The notes: generated by a model from the sequence alone, not told the origin. 64,000 bases of DNA from Rhizobium sp. CF122 (GCF_000282035.1 NZ_AKKA01000121.1:1-64000), one strand, 5' to 3'. Counted from the stretch's first letter, positions 33,491-42,319 are shown. Translations and numbers: made by a program.

Positions 33491-34006
33491 TCAGTTGTTG
33501 CCGAAGGCCGTTTGCAGCAGGCTCAGTTGGGCCTGAACGCTGTTCTGGTTATCGGGAACGATCGGTGCCTCGGCCGGGCGATAGATTTCGCGATCGAGCA
33601 GGGCGACGCGGTTCTGCAGGCGCAACGAGCGTTCGATCAGGTCGCGGAAGGATTCCGGCAGATCGCCCCAGCCCGGTGCGTTGCGATCGACGTTAAAGCC
33701 GTCGAGGCGAACCTTGTTCTTCTCCGCCAGAACCTGATCGCGCGACATCTCGCCATTGTTGACGGCTCGCTGCAGCAGCAGCCAGGAGGCCATCTGCATG
33801 AGGCGGGTGGTCAGGCGCATCGATTCTGCAGCATAGAGAACGGACGCCATGCGTGGCAGAACCTTCGAGGCTGCGCGGCCCTGGCCATCGAGGTAGGCGG
33901 CGGTTTCTTCAACCAGCGACATGCCTTCCGAATACAGTGCCTTGAACTGCGAGGATGCGGCAGCGCGACCTGCAAAACTGATTGTGTTCAATCCAAGCTC
34001 TGACAT
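33491..34006 (-). CDS. rcdA: RcdA-family protease adaptor (DUF1465)
   Basis: A 171-residue helical protein of the DUF1465 family, with AVNNGEMSRDQVLAEKNKVR and DLPESFRDLIERSLRLQNRV as conserved blocks. In Caulobacter, RcdA works with CpdR and PopA to deliver the cell-cycle regulator CtrA to the ClpXP protease. The family match is good over the full length; the cell-cycle role here is inferred. It has its own terminator, and a candidate small RNA lies upstream on the same strand. Confidence 0.87.
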   Translation of the reverse strand: MSELGLNTISFAGRAAASSQFKALYSEGMSLVEETAAYLDGQGRAASKVLPRMASVLYAAESMRLTTRLMQMASWLLLQRAVNNGEMSRDQVLAEKNKVRLDGFNVDRNAPGWGDLPESFRDLIERSLRLQNRVALLDREIYRPAEAPIVPDNQNSVQAQLSLLQTAFGNN

Positions 34007-34185
34007 TTAAACAGTCCCTGTTGCACGCATCTACTTATGGTCAGGTAACATCAGCCGAAGGGAAAAGGGTTCTCCGGCCGCTCTTTATGCTTTTAAGATG
34101 GTAGCTTTAGCCGAATTGCGCAAGGCGTTTCTTAAGAAAGGGTTAACTTCCACAGTTTCATGGAAATGGTCCCCAGCGCAATAAA

Positions 34186-34293
34186 AAAGAAGAGCCGCAA
34201 AAGCGGCTCTCAAGGTAAAACAGGGAGAAAAATCAGACCAATTCACCGCATGGAAAACTGTCTGAGATCCAGAGAAGATCTGGATGAGTACAG
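34186..34293 (-). ncRNA. Candidate small RNA (alpha-r8/MmgR-like)
   Basis: The minus strand between DUF1192 and rcdA shows: a TATAAG box (34305-34300); a 5' hairpin (ATCCAGA-5-TCTGGAT, 34285-34267); an unstructured part with GAATTGGTCTGATTTTTCTC and a CCCTG motif; and a terminator (GAGCCGC-TTTT-GCGGCTC, 34209-34192, then TTCTTTTTTATT). About 105 bases, no ORF. The size and the CU-rich single-stranded centre before the terminator resemble the alphaproteobacterial alpha-r8/MmgR small RNAs (Rfam suhB family). That family link is from memory and unverified. Alternatively it is the 3' end of the DUF1192 transcript. Confidence 0.55.
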
Positions 34294-34382
34294 TAATACC
34301 TTATAAAGCTTAATAGCCGCTTAAACCTGTCCCGGATTAACACTTTTCGAGCGCTTGTTTGCTGTAATAGCCCGCTGGCGAA

Positions 34383-34574
34383 TTACGAGCGGAAGAGGCT
34401 TTCTGCCGCCGATCTTGTCGAGGTCTTGCTGGTGGCCTCTGCTTCGATTCTCACGATCTCGGCTTTGAGCAGCTCGACGCGCGCTCGCAACTCGTCGACC
34501 GATAGGGTGGAGAGGTCGCAACCGATCTCGTGCGCAACCTTCTTCTGCGGCCGGCCTTCGTCGATAAAGCTCAT
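34383..34574 (-). CDS. DUF1192 family protein
   Basis: A 63-residue helical protein with DLSTLSVDELRARVELLKAE and IVRIEAEATSKTSTRSAAES, the DUF1192 pattern (SVDEL-xR-xLLxxEIxRxEAE). Function unknown; restricted mainly to alphaproteobacteria, where it often sits beside rcdA, as here. Upstream, after 22 bases, is the end of the MFS transporter gene. Confidence 0.88.
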   Translation of the reverse strand: MSFIDEGRPQKKVAHEIGCDLSTLSVDELRARVELLKAEIVRIEAEATSKTSTRSAAESLFRS

Positions 34575-34596
34575 ATGTAATCCTCCCTTGTCTGCC

Positions 34597-35877
34597 TCAG
34601 CTATATTTTAGGGCAGGATCGCCAGTTTCGGGAGTCTTGCTAGGTCCGGGGTTGGCAAGCGACATACTTTCGGGTGTCAGCGTTTGCGATGTGGCCGTCG
34701 GGATGGTCGTGTAGGCGTCGCGGTCGCCGACCGGAACGGCGGCACGCATGCGGCTGCGAATGATGGCATAGGCGGTGATCAGAACATGGGCGACCGCCGT
34801 CACCAGGAAGAGGGCGTGCGGGTTGATCATCGACATGACCGGGCCGCCGATGGTCGGGCCGATGATGGTGCCGATGCCGTAGAGGAGCAGCAGTCCGCCT
34901 GATACCTTCACGAAGTCCTCGGCGGAAGCATAGTCGTTGGCGTGTGCAACGGCGATGGGATAAAGCGTGTTGGCGACGGCGCCGTAGAGCACCACCAGAC
35001 CGATGATGAAGTAGGGCGAGGAGGGCTGCAGGATCGCCAGCAGCAGGCCAGCGAGAGCAGCAATGGCAGACATTGCCGCAAGTACGTGGCGGCGGTCGAT
35101 GCGATCGGAGAGGCGACCTGCCGGCAACTGCATCAGGGCACCGGCGAAAATGGTGGCGCTCATCATGATGGCGATGCTGGTATCGGAAAGGCCGGAGCCT
35201 GCGCCGAAGACCGCGCCCAGCGTACCATAGGCACCGTTGGCGATGCCGACGAGGAGAATGCCAAGGCAGGAGACGGGGGAGTTGCGGTAGAGGGCCGGCA
35301 GATCGAGCTTCACGGCCTTCAGCGGCTGCGGCGAAGCGGCGGTGGAGAGCGTCGTCGGAAGCATCGCGATGCAGTAGAAGATGCCGCAGATCATGAACAG
35401 GACAGGCGTGCGTACATCCTCCAGCGGGATCATCATCTGGCCCGCCACGACGCCGAAGAGCGTGATGGCGATATAGAGCGAGAAGATCGCGCCGCGGCTC
35501 TCGTTGGTGGCGCGCTCGTTCAGCCAGCTCTCGATGATCATCGACGTGCCGGCGGTCGCAAAGCCGGTGACGGCGCGCAACAGCACCCACCAGACCGGGT
35601 GGATGATGATGCCGCTGACGAGCGAGATAATTGCGATAATGGCAATGAAACCCGAAAAGGCGCGGACGTGGCCGACACGGCGCACCAGCTTCGGCGCGAC
35701 GAGGCAGCCGATGACGAAGCCGGCTGCCCAGGACGTGCCGAGCAGGCCGAGAGTCGTCGTCGCATAGCCTTCCAGGTTGCCGCGCACAGGAAGCAGGATG
35801 CCCTGCAACCCGTTGCCCATGAAGAGAAAGAGCGTCCCGAAGAGAAGCGAGGCGACGGACAGCAGATTTCTTTTCAT
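34597..35877 (-). CDS. MFS transporter (YcaD type)
   Basis: A 426-residue major facilitator with about 12 transmembrane segments. The start MKRNLLSVASLLFGTLFLFM and the motifs LLRAVTGFATAGTSMIIESW and LPAGRLSDRIDRRHVLAAMS place it near the YcaD group of unknown substrate. The cytoplasmic C-terminal tail (about 45 residues) is Thr/Pro-rich. ATG 35877 is used; the longer ORF upstream lacks family support. Confidence 0.88.
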   Translation of the reverse strand: MKRNLLSVASLLFGTLFLFMGNGLQGILLPVRGNLEGYATTTLGLLGTSWAAGFVIGCLVAPKLVRRVGHVRAFSGFIAIIAIISLVSGIIIHPVWWVLLRAVTGFATAGTSMIIESWLNERATNESRGAIFSLYIAITLFGVVAGQMMIPLEDVRTPVLFMICGIFYCIAMLPTTLSTAASPQPLKAVKLDLPALYRNSPVSCLGILLVGIANGAYGTLGAVFGAGSGLSDTSIAIMMSATIFAGALMQLPAGRLSDRIDRRHVLAAMSAIAALAGLLLAILQPSSPYFIIGLVVLYGAVANTLYPIAVAHANDYASAEDFVKVSGGLLLLYGIGTIIGPTIGGPVMSMINPHALFLVTAVAHVLITAYAIIRSRMRAAVPVGDRDAYTTIPTATSQTLTPESMSLANPGPSKTPETGDPALKYS

Positions 35878-36049
35878 ATAACCAGACTCTACGCGTTGAA
35901 TGTCAAAGGTCATGTGGCGACACGCAGTGTCGCCCAGCCTCGAGAAGATTGATTGTGCCCCCAAATGCCTTTACGGCATGAATAAATGCAGTCGTGACGG
36001 GAAAAAATGTCCGTCCTGTGACATTCAGAAAAGATGGAAAAATAAAGAC

Positions 36050-36214
36050 ATGACGAAGCTGATCGCGCTGCTGCTCATCCTGGCGATGGCGATTCAGCTG
36101 ATCAAGCCGCTGGGTGTTCCCGGGCTGCGACGACGCATGGATTTCTGGAAGATCGCGTTGATTGCCTTCGCCATTTGGGCGGTGGCGCTGATCGGGCGCG
36201 ATCTTTTCGTCTAA
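36050..36214 (+). CDS. Small inner-membrane protein
   Basis: A 54-residue ORF, MTKLIALLLILAMAIQLIKP then a basic loop (GLRRRMDFW) and a second helix (KIALIAFAIWAVALIGRDLF). Two hydrophobic segments and a positively charged loop give a hairpin membrane protein. I recognise only a general resemblance to small conserved rhizobial proteins. Its last four bases overlap the convergent phzF-like gene. The longer ORF upstream is probably not coding. Confidence 0.65.
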   Translation: MTKLIALLLILAMAIQLIKPLGVPGLRRRMDFWKIALIAFAIWAVALIGRDLFV

Positions 36215-37128
36215 TACGAGACTTCGCCGCGCATGGCGGGCGTGCAGCTGCCCGAGATCTTCACGTCTGTAACAATGCCGTTCTTCTTGATGACATCGAT
36301 ACCGATGCTGCTGCGGCGTCCCATCTCGACGCCTTGCTCTATGGTCAGCGAAACGTTCATGTTCGCATCCGGCTCGAGCGAAACGAGATAGGCGCCAAGT
36401 GCCGCCGAGGCGCTGCCGGTCGCCGGATCCTCCGGCACGTTATCGAGCGGCGCAAACATTCGTGCGCGGATCGTCCATGGTTCTTCTTGAGAGCGAACGT
36501 AGACGAACAGCGAGAAGTCGTGGTTGCCTTCGACCGTCGGTCTGGCTGCATCCTGAAAATATGCAAGGTTTGGGCGGGCGCGGCCGAGGGCGGCAAGATC
36601 TGCAAGTTCGGCAACGACGAAGCTCAGACCTACCGATGCGAGAACCGGTCGATGCTTTGCTAAGCGGATTTCTTGTGGCTCGATCGCGATGCAGCGGGCA
36701 ACTGTCTGCTCAGGTATCGCGTTGCCGATGGCGAGCCGCTTCGGTGCGCGAATGGATGCCGACAGCACCTCATTGCCGCTGCGTTTCAAATCGACTTCGA
36801 CGAGGCCGGCCTTCTCTTCGAAGCGCAGGCTATCGCCGACCGGTCGCCCGAAGACCTGACCCTGCTGGCCGAGCACATAGGCTGTTCCGACGTTCGGATG
36901 GCCCGCAAAGGGAACCTCCATGGTGGGCGTGAAGATGCGGACACGGGCGGTGTTTGCCGGATCTTCCGGCGGCAGCACGAAGGTCACCTCCGAATAGCCG
37001 AACTCGGCGGCGATGTTCTGCATGTCAGTATCGGCAAGCCCGCGTGCATCCGTCATCACAGCTAGCGGGTTGCCCTCGAAGCGGGTGGAGGTGAAAACAT
37101 CGACGGTCGTGAAGGCAACGGTTTTCAT
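36211..37128 (-). CDS. PhzF-family isomerase/epimerase
   Basis: A 305-residue PhzF-like protein. The N-terminus KTVAFTTVDVFTSTRFEGNP, the active-site Glu region FGYSEVTFVLPP, TPTMEVPFAGHPNVGTAYVL, and the C-terminal EDPATGSASAALGAYLV form the two-fold repeated diaminopimelate-epimerase-like fold. Members isomerise small aromatic or amino-acid-like acids; the substrate is unknown. It sits downstream of fba on the same strand but beyond a terminator, so it is likely an independent unit. Confidence 0.9.
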   Translation of the reverse strand: MKTVAFTTVDVFTSTRFEGNPLAVMTDARGLADTDMQNIAAEFGYSEVTFVLPPEDPANTARVRIFTPTMEVPFAGHPNVGTAYVLGQQGQVFGRPVGDSLRFEEKAGLVEVDLKRSGNEVLSASIRAPKRLAIGNAIPEQTVARCIAIEPQEIRLAKHRPVLASVGLSFVVAELADLAALGRARPNLAYFQDAARPTVEGNHDFSLFVYVRSQEEPWTIRARMFAPLDNVPEDPATGSASAALGAYLVSLEPDANMNVSLTIEQGVEMGRRSSIGIDVIKKNGIVTDVKISGSCTPAMRGEVSY

Positions 37129-37210
37129 TGTGGCTCCAAACTGGCTGATGCCACGATCTCTACCGACGATCCGCCGGCTGAAGAAGCGGAAAACTTGTCG
37201 CGGTTACAAT

Positions 37211-37238
37211 GGAAAAACCGGCCGCCTTGGCGACCGGT
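37211..37238 (-). terminator. Terminator after fba
   Basis: Ten-base arms ACCGGTCGCC/GGCGGCCGGT (one wobble) with a two-base loop on the minus strand, followed by TTTTTCC, 30 bases past the fba stop. Confidence 0.85.
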
Positions 37239-37267
37239 CTCTTCTGTTTCATCAGTCGAGAAGAGGC

Positions 37268-38293
37268 TTACGCGGCCTGCTCAAGGTCCTTCTTCCAGCT
37301 GCCCTTGGCGGCGAGGCTGTTCATTTCGGCGCGATGGGCAAAGGCGCGCTGGCCGGCGGCGACGTTTTCCGGCTTGCCGCCCCAGGCCTTCAGAGCCGTA
37401 TCCTGCAGCGCGCGGCCGTAGGAGAAGGTGACAGCCCACGGCAGGTCGTAGCCGGAGTTGATTGCGGAAAGATGAGCCGTCGCTTCTTCGCTGGACTGGC
37501 CGCCGGAGAGGAAGGCAATGCCAGGGACGGCGGACGGAACGGTGCGCTTCAGCACTTCGACCGTGCGCTCGGCGACCTCGGCTACCGATGCCTTGCGAGC
37601 GTTCTTGCCATCAATGACCATGTTCGGCTTCAGGATCATGCCTTCGAGGCTGACGCGGGCGTCGGCCAGCTCTTCGAAGACAGTGCGCAGTGTCCACTCG
37701 GTGACTTCGGCGCAGCGATCAATGTTATGGTCGCCCGGCTTGCCGTCCATCAGGCATTCCGGCTCGACGATCGGCACGATGTTGGCCTGCTGGCACAGTG
37801 CTGCGTAGCGGGCGAGCGCGTGGGCATTGGCCTTCATGGAGCCCCAGGTCGGAAGCGTGGAGGAGATTGCGATCACGCCGCGCCACTTGGCGAAGCGGGC
37901 GCCTGCTTCATGGTACTTCGCCAGGCGGTCCGCCAGGCCGTCGAGGCCTTCGGTGATGGTTTCGCCCGGATAAGCCGCCATCGCCTTTGCGCCAATATCG
38001 ACCTTGATGCCAGGAATGCTGTCAGCCGCGCGGATGATTTCGACGAAGGGCGTGCCGTCTGCTGCCTTCTGGTGGAGGGTCTCTTCGTAGAGGATCACGC
38101 CGGAAATATACTGACGCATCGCGTCGTCCGTGCGGAACAGCATTTCGCGGTAGTCGCGACGGCTCGTTTCCGTCGATTCAAGTCCGATCGTATCGAACCG
38201 CTTACCGATCGTGGCTGTCGATTCATCTGCTGCAAGCAGCCCGCGGCCGCCAGCTACCATACGCACGGCAATGTCTTCCAAACGTTCGCTCAT
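37268..38293 (-). CDS. fbaB: Class I fructose-bisphosphate aldolase
   Basis: A 341-residue class I aldolase that cleaves fructose 1,6-bisphosphate to two triose phosphates through a Schiff base. The Schiff-base Lys is in EGMILKPNMVIDG; AADESTATIGKRFDTIGLES near the N-terminus and FLSGGQSSEEATAHLSAIN (phosphate site) are typical. No metal ligands of class II enzymes are present. It ends the minus-strand series tkt, gap, pgk, fba, but has its own promoter region and terminator. The upstream 38294-38449 has a cluster of GTTTGAA motifs. Confidence 0.94.
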   Translation of the reverse strand: MSERLEDIAVRMVAGGRGLLAADESTATIGKRFDTIGLESTETSRRDYREMLFRTDDAMRQYISGVILYEETLHQKAADGTPFVEIIRAADSIPGIKVDIGAKAMAAYPGETITEGLDGLADRLAKYHEAGARFAKWRGVIAISSTLPTWGSMKANAHALARYAALCQQANIVPIVEPECLMDGKPGDHNIDRCAEVTEWTLRTVFEELADARVSLEGMILKPNMVIDGKNARKASVAEVAERTVEVLKRTVPSAVPGIAFLSGGQSSEEATAHLSAINSGYDLPWAVTFSYGRALQDTALKAWGGKPENVAAGQRAFAHRAEMNSLAAKGSWKKDLEQAA

Positions 38294-38383
38294 ATCGTTC
38301 TCTCCACAGCAAAAAAATCGTCAACCAATAGATATAGGTCGCGGATAACAGAAGTTTATGGGTGGGAAAACGGCGGCAAAATT

Positions 38384-38418
38384 GTTTGAAACGTTTGAAT
38401 TTTTTTTAATCGTTTGAA
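38384..38418. promoter_or_regulatory. Three GTTTGAA motifs upstream of fba
   Basis: GTTTGAA occurs at 38384, 38393 and 38412 (starts 9 and 19 bases apart), 91-125 bases before the fba start, with an A/T run between the last two. Repeats at about helical spacing suggest a binding site for a carbon-source regulator; a LacI-type regulator such as PckR is possible, but I cannot confirm its consensus here. Confidence 0.4.
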
Positions 38419-38449
38419 AGTTTGGGCTTTTGTATTCGTTGTGAGCAAA

Positions 38450-38477
38450 AGACCGCGACGCTTTCGCGCCGCGGTCT
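38450..38477 (-). terminator. Terminator after pgk
   Basis: A long GC-rich hairpin (AGACCGCGNCGC and its complement, loop of about four bases) followed on the minus strand by TTTTGC, 38 bases past the pgk stop. Confidence 0.8.
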
Positions 38478-38514
38478 ATCTACATGTAAAATTTGTTAAA
38501 TCTGCTTGTGCCGA

Positions 38515-39717
38515 TTACTTGGCTTTGGCCAGGACGGCAACGCCGGGAAGTACTTTGCCCTCCATCCATTCGAGGAAGGCGCCGCCTGCAGTCGACACAT
38601 AGCTGAAATCGTCGGCAACGCCGGCATGGTTCAGAGCCGAGACCGTGTCGCCGCCCCCGGCAACCGAGGTAAGCTTGCCGGACTTGGTGCGCTCGGCCGC
38701 ATATTTCGCTGCTGCAACTGTTGCCTTGTCGAACGGTTTGATTTCGAAAGCGCCGAGCGGGCCGTTCCAGACAAGCGTATTAGCGCGCTCGATCCAGGCC
38801 TTGATCGCCTCGATCGATTTTGGGCCGACGTCAAGCACCATCGCATCACTGGGGATTGCATCGATCGCGACCGTTTCATTGGCGGCGTTTGCTTTGAATT
38901 CGCGGGCAACGACGCCGTCTTCGGGAAGAATGATGGCGCAGCCGGCCGTGGCCGCTTCGATCATGATCTGCTTTGCGGTCTCTGCCAAATCATGCTCGCA
39001 GAGCGACTTGCCGACATTGGTGCCACGCGCGGCAATGAAGGTGTTCGCCATGCCGCCACCAATTACCAGTGCATCGACCTTCTTGACGAGGTTCATCAAG
39101 AGGTCGATCTTGGTCGAGACCTTGGCGCCACCGACGATGGCGACGACGGGGCGGGCCGGGTTGCCGAGACCGCTTTCCAGCGCCTCAAGCTCGGCCTGCA
39201 TCGTGCGGCCGGCATGGGCAGGAAGGTGATGCGCGAGACCTTCCGTCGAGGCATGCGCGCGGTGGGCGGCGGAGAACGCATCGTTGACGTAGATATCCCC
39301 ATTTGCCGCAAGCGCCTTCACGAAGTCCGGGTCGTTCTTTTCCTCGCCCTTGTGGAAGCGGGTGTTCTCGAGAAGCAGGATGTCGCCGTTCTTCATCGAT
39401 GCGACCGCGGCCGCCGCTGCATCGCCGATGACGTCGCTTGCGGTGGACACGGGGTGATCAAGCACCTCTTCGACCGACGGAGCGATCAGCGACAGCGAGA
39501 GGTCCGGCGACGGGCCGTCCTTGGGGCGACCGAAATGCGCGAGCAGGATGACCTTGGCGCCCTTCTGCGAGAGTTCCAAGATCGTCGGGGCAACGCGCTC
39601 GATGCGCGTGGTGTCGGTCACTTTGCCGTCTTTGACCGGAACATTGAGGTCAACGCGAACGAGGATACGCTTGCCGGCAATGTCGTTGAGGTCGTCGAGG
39701 GTCTTGAAGGAAGGCAT
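38515..39717 (-). CDS. pgk: Phosphoglycerate kinase
   Basis: A 400-residue phosphoglycerate kinase (3-phosphoglycerate plus ATP to 1,3-bisphosphoglycerate plus ADP, and the reverse). N-terminal GKRILVRVDLNVPVKDGKVT with the substrate Asp and Asn, ILLAHFGRPKDGPSPDLSLS, and the C-terminal nucleotide motif VAGGGDTVSALNHAG are present. Full-length and well conserved. It follows the antiporter gene by 69 bases; this gap has a hairpin (ATGACCGC/GCGGTCAT) that may attenuate read-through. Confidence 0.96.
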   Translation of the reverse strand: MPSFKTLDDLNDIAGKRILVRVDLNVPVKDGKVTDTTRIERVAPTILELSQKGAKVILLAHFGRPKDGPSPDLSLSLIAPSVEEVLDHPVSTASDVIGDAAAAAVASMKNGDILLLENTRFHKGEEKNDPDFVKALAANGDIYVNDAFSAAHRAHASTEGLAHHLPAHAGRTMQAELEALESGLGNPARPVVAIVGGAKVSTKIDLLMNLVKKVDALVIGGGMANTFIAARGTNVGKSLCEHDLAETAKQIMIEAATAGCAIILPEDGVVAREFKANAANETVAIDAIPSDAMVLDVGPKSIEAIKAWIERANTLVWNGPLGAFEIKPFDKATVAAAKYAAERTKSGKLTSVAGGGDTVSALNHAGVADDFSYVSTAGGAFLEWMEGKVLPGVAVLAKAK

Positions 39718-39786
39718 GGAAAAGTCCGTTCGTTATTGCCCAAAGATGCGGGGACCATAGCAAGGATGACCGCAGACGCAAGGCGG

Positions 39787-41637
39787 TCATTGCGGGTTTT
39801 CATCGGCCCTGGCTGATGTCGCAGCGGCGGCTGCTCCCCGGTTCCTGCGACCCTTGAGACGGTCGCGGATACGGTCGATGATGTCGTGGAGATTGAGGAA
39901 GATCGGCAAGGCGGTGGCAGGCTCCAGAGCCTCGAGCGACATGCCGACCGAGGTAATGTGATCCTGGTCGTCGAGGTCGCGGACGATGAGGATGATGGAG
40001 CCGAGGCGCACCCTGTCGGCATAGTCGGCTTTGCCGCCCAGACGGTGTTTCATCAGCTCGGCGATCGTCAGGCCCTTCTCGGATTCGTTCAGCAGGCCTG
40101 GGCCATAGGCGGCGTCGAGATCGGCGGCCGGCCGGGCCGGAGACAGCGCGAAGGCGCCGAAGAAATCGGCATCGTCCTCCTCGACCGGCGCGCGGCTGGC
40201 AAAGAGCTTGTCGAGAAGCCGCGAATAGGAAGGAACGACGAAGAGATAGACGAGATCATTCTCGCGCAACCGGCCGGCATATTGGTAGCGCATTGACTTG
40301 CCGTCGCGGATGACGAGCGACGGCGTTGCCCAGCGCGGGATGCGCTCGCCGCGCAGCACCGGGCTGTCCTTGACGACGCGGTAGGATAAAAGCTCGTGGT
40401 TTGCTGCGCCAGGCAGATCGACTTCCACCTTGTCGACGGCGCCCATGCGCGGTGGGATGATGAGCCCAAGCTTCTTGGCGACCGGCTTGATGGTCCAGCC
40501 CTGCACCAGAAGCGAGACGAGCACGATGATGAAGGCGGTATTGAAATAGACCGGACCATTCTCCAGGCCGCCGAGAATAGGCATGATGGCGAGCAGGATC
40601 GAAACAGCACCGCGCAGACCGACCCACGCGACAAAGCCGATCTCCTGCTGCGTGTAGTCGAAAGGCAGCAGCGAGAGCCAGATGGCGAGCGGGCGCGCGA
40701 TGAAGATCAGGAACAGGGCGAGCAGCACGGCGGGGATGGCGATCGCCGGAAACTGCGACGGGGTCGCCAGCAGGCCGAGGACGAGGAACATGATGATCTG
40801 GGCAAGCCAGGTCATGCCATCCTGGAAGCGCTTGATGGAGGCATAGCCCTGCAGCTTGCGATTGCCCGCGTAGATGCCGGCGACATAGACAGCGAGGAAG
40901 CCGCTACCGCCGACCGCGCCGGTAGCCGAGAAGACCAGCAGCGCCAGGGCCAGCACGAAGATCGGGGTCAGGCCACGATCGGTTTCCAGCTGGCTGACGA
41001 TTAGCGAGATCATCATGCCGCCGAGCAGGCCGAGAATCACGCCGAGGCCCATTTGCTGCACGAACATGGCGAGCATGCCGATGTTGATGCCGTGGTAGCG
41101 TTCGCCGCTGGCCAGAATCTCGACGAGGGCGATGGTCAGGAAGATCGCCATCGGGTCGTTGGTTCCGGATTCCACTTCCAGCGTCGAGCGGACCTTGTCG
41201 CGAATGTTGATGCCGCCGATGCGCAGCAAGAAGAAGACGGCGGCTGCATCGGTCGAGGCGACGATGGAGCCAAGCAGCAGGCCCTCTAGCCAAGTGAAAT
41301 TCAGCAGCCACATGGCTGCGACGCCAATGAGTGCCGCCGTCATCAGGACGCCGACCGAGGCGAGCGTCAGAGAGGGCACCGCGGCAAGCTTAAAAGCTTG
41401 CACCGGCGTTCCGAAGCCGGAGTCGAACAAGATGACAGCAAGCGCGATGGAGCCGAGGATATAGGCGAGATAATTGTTGGTGAACTCGATGCCGAGACCA
41501 TCCGTTCCCGCAAGCAGGCCGATCGCCAGAAAGAGCAGGAGCAGGGGAGCGCCGAAGCGGAAGGCGAGCAGGCTGGAGAATGCGGCCAGAAGCACGAGCG
41601 TCGTCGATACCAGTACGACGATGTAGAACGCTTCCAT
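39787..41637 (-). CDS. Cation/proton antiporter (CvrA/NhaP2 type)
   Basis: A 616-residue protein: about 12 transmembrane helices in the first 390 residues, with the ion-binding region STDAAAVFFLLR and VESGTNDPMAIFLTIALVEI typical of CPA1 potassium/proton antiporters, followed by a cytoplasmic part with a TrkA-C-like domain (about residues 405-490) and a C-terminal domain (LGSIILIVRDLDDQDHITSV) as in CvrA/NhaP2. Such exporters control cytoplasmic potassium and pH. ATG 41637 (MEAFYIVVLVSTTLVLLAAF) is chosen, with GGGGAC before it. It lies between the gap and pgk genes. Confidence 0.9.
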   Translation of the reverse strand: MEAFYIVVLVSTTLVLLAAFSSLLAFRFGAPLLLLFLAIGLLAGTDGLGIEFTNNYLAYILGSIALAVILFDSGFGTPVQAFKLAAVPSLTLASVGVLMTAALIGVAAMWLLNFTWLEGLLLGSIVASTDAAAVFFLLRIGGINIRDKVRSTLEVESGTNDPMAIFLTIALVEILASGERYHGINIGMLAMFVQQMGLGVILGLLGGMMISLIVSQLETDRGLTPIFVLALALLVFSATGAVGGSGFLAVYVAGIYAGNRKLQGYASIKRFQDGMTWLAQIIMFLVLGLLATPSQFPAIAIPAVLLALFLIFIARPLAIWLSLLPFDYTQQEIGFVAWVGLRGAVSILLAIMPILGGLENGPVYFNTAFIIVLVSLLVQGWTIKPVAKKLGLIIPPRMGAVDKVEVDLPGAANHELLSYRVVKDSPVLRGERIPRWATPSLVIRDGKSMRYQYAGRLRENDLVYLFVVPSYSRLLDKLFASRAPVEEDDADFFGAFALSPARPAADLDAAYGPGLLNESEKGLTIAELMKHRLGGKADYADRVRLGSIILIVRDLDDQDHITSVGMSLEALEPATALPIFLNLHDIIDRIRDRLKGRRNRGAAAAATSARADENPQ

Positions 41638-41897
41638 GCCTGTCCCCTTACCCACAATTCAATGCAGACCGCCCCCGGTCCCGCAGCCCATTTCTGATCG
41701 CCCTTTCGTGGTCACTCAAGCCCGCTACGAGTAAACGGCAAAACAAGCAGGATGGGTAGACCTTGCGGTCAAACCCGTGCTGTTTTGCGGCTTCATGCTG
41801 CTGTTTTGGCGTGCCGGACGGCAAAGCCGGATGAGCGCTCACGAAGGAGCTATGAATCGAGTGTATGAGCAAATCGGGCGATAGCAGGGCAGAAGCC

Positions 41898-41976
41898 GCG
41901 CTCTAGCGCTTTTCCTCGCAATCAGTGATGGCCACAAGAGCCGCGCCGGGCTTCAGCAGGCGCGCTTCTAGAGCGC
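41898..41976. repeat. Palindromic element in the 41638-41998 gap
   Basis: Two short palindromes, GCGCTCTAGCGC (41898-41909) and GCGCTTCTAGAGCGC (41962-41976), lie in opposite sense 52 bases apart, as at the ends of a small intergenic mosaic element of the kind common in rhizobia. The rest of this 361-base gap shows no gene. Confidence 0.45.
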
Positions 41977-41998
41977 TCGCTTATCTGATCGCTACGGC

Positions 41999-42319
41999 TC
42001 AGGCGTCGTCGCCCTCATCGTCCCGGTCTTCGGCGATGTCGGAAATCGGGACCAGAAAGACGACAAATTCATCGTCGATGGTGCGCTCCGGATCGTCGTC
42101 GAACTCGTAGGCGTGTTCGACTTCGCTTGCCTCTTCGGCAGTCGCCTTGCGCAGCGTGAGCATGGTGGCCCCATCCCAAACCGGCTTGCCCTGCGATTGC
42201 AGGACCGTCAGGTCCTCGCGAAAATCCTCGGCCTCGAAGAAATTCTTGGCATCATCGGCATTCTCGGAGCGAAAACTTGCGATCGCTTGTCCGCCGATCT
42301 CGATCGTAAAGTAGTCCAT
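41999..42319 (-). CDS. Conserved hypothetical acidic protein
   Basis: A 106-residue protein starting MDYFTIEIGGQAIASFRSEN and ending in a very acidic tail (DDPERTIDDEFVVFLVPIS then DRDDEGDDA). I recognise no domain. The pattern of beta strands and helices suggests a small folded soluble protein. ATG 42319 is selected; the long ORF upstream passes through the next small gene out of frame. It lies within the glycolytic block between gap and the antiporter. Confidence 0.7.
   Translation of the reverse strand: MDYFTIEIGGQAIASFRSENADDAKNFFEAEDFREDLTVLQSQGKPVWDGATMLTLRKATAEEASEVEHAYEFDDDPERTIDDEFVVFLVPISDIAEDRDDEGDDA

Noticed and set aside
34140..34210. Terminator at 34192-34209 as the end of rcdA
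   Set aside because: rcdA is transcribed leftward from 34006, so this hairpin with its minus-strand U-run lies upstream of it and must end a different transcript.
41648..41872. 74-residue minus-strand ORF in the gap upstream of the antiporter
   Set aside because: No ribosome site, no hydrophobic or domain pattern, and Cys/Arg-rich composition typical of chance ORFs.
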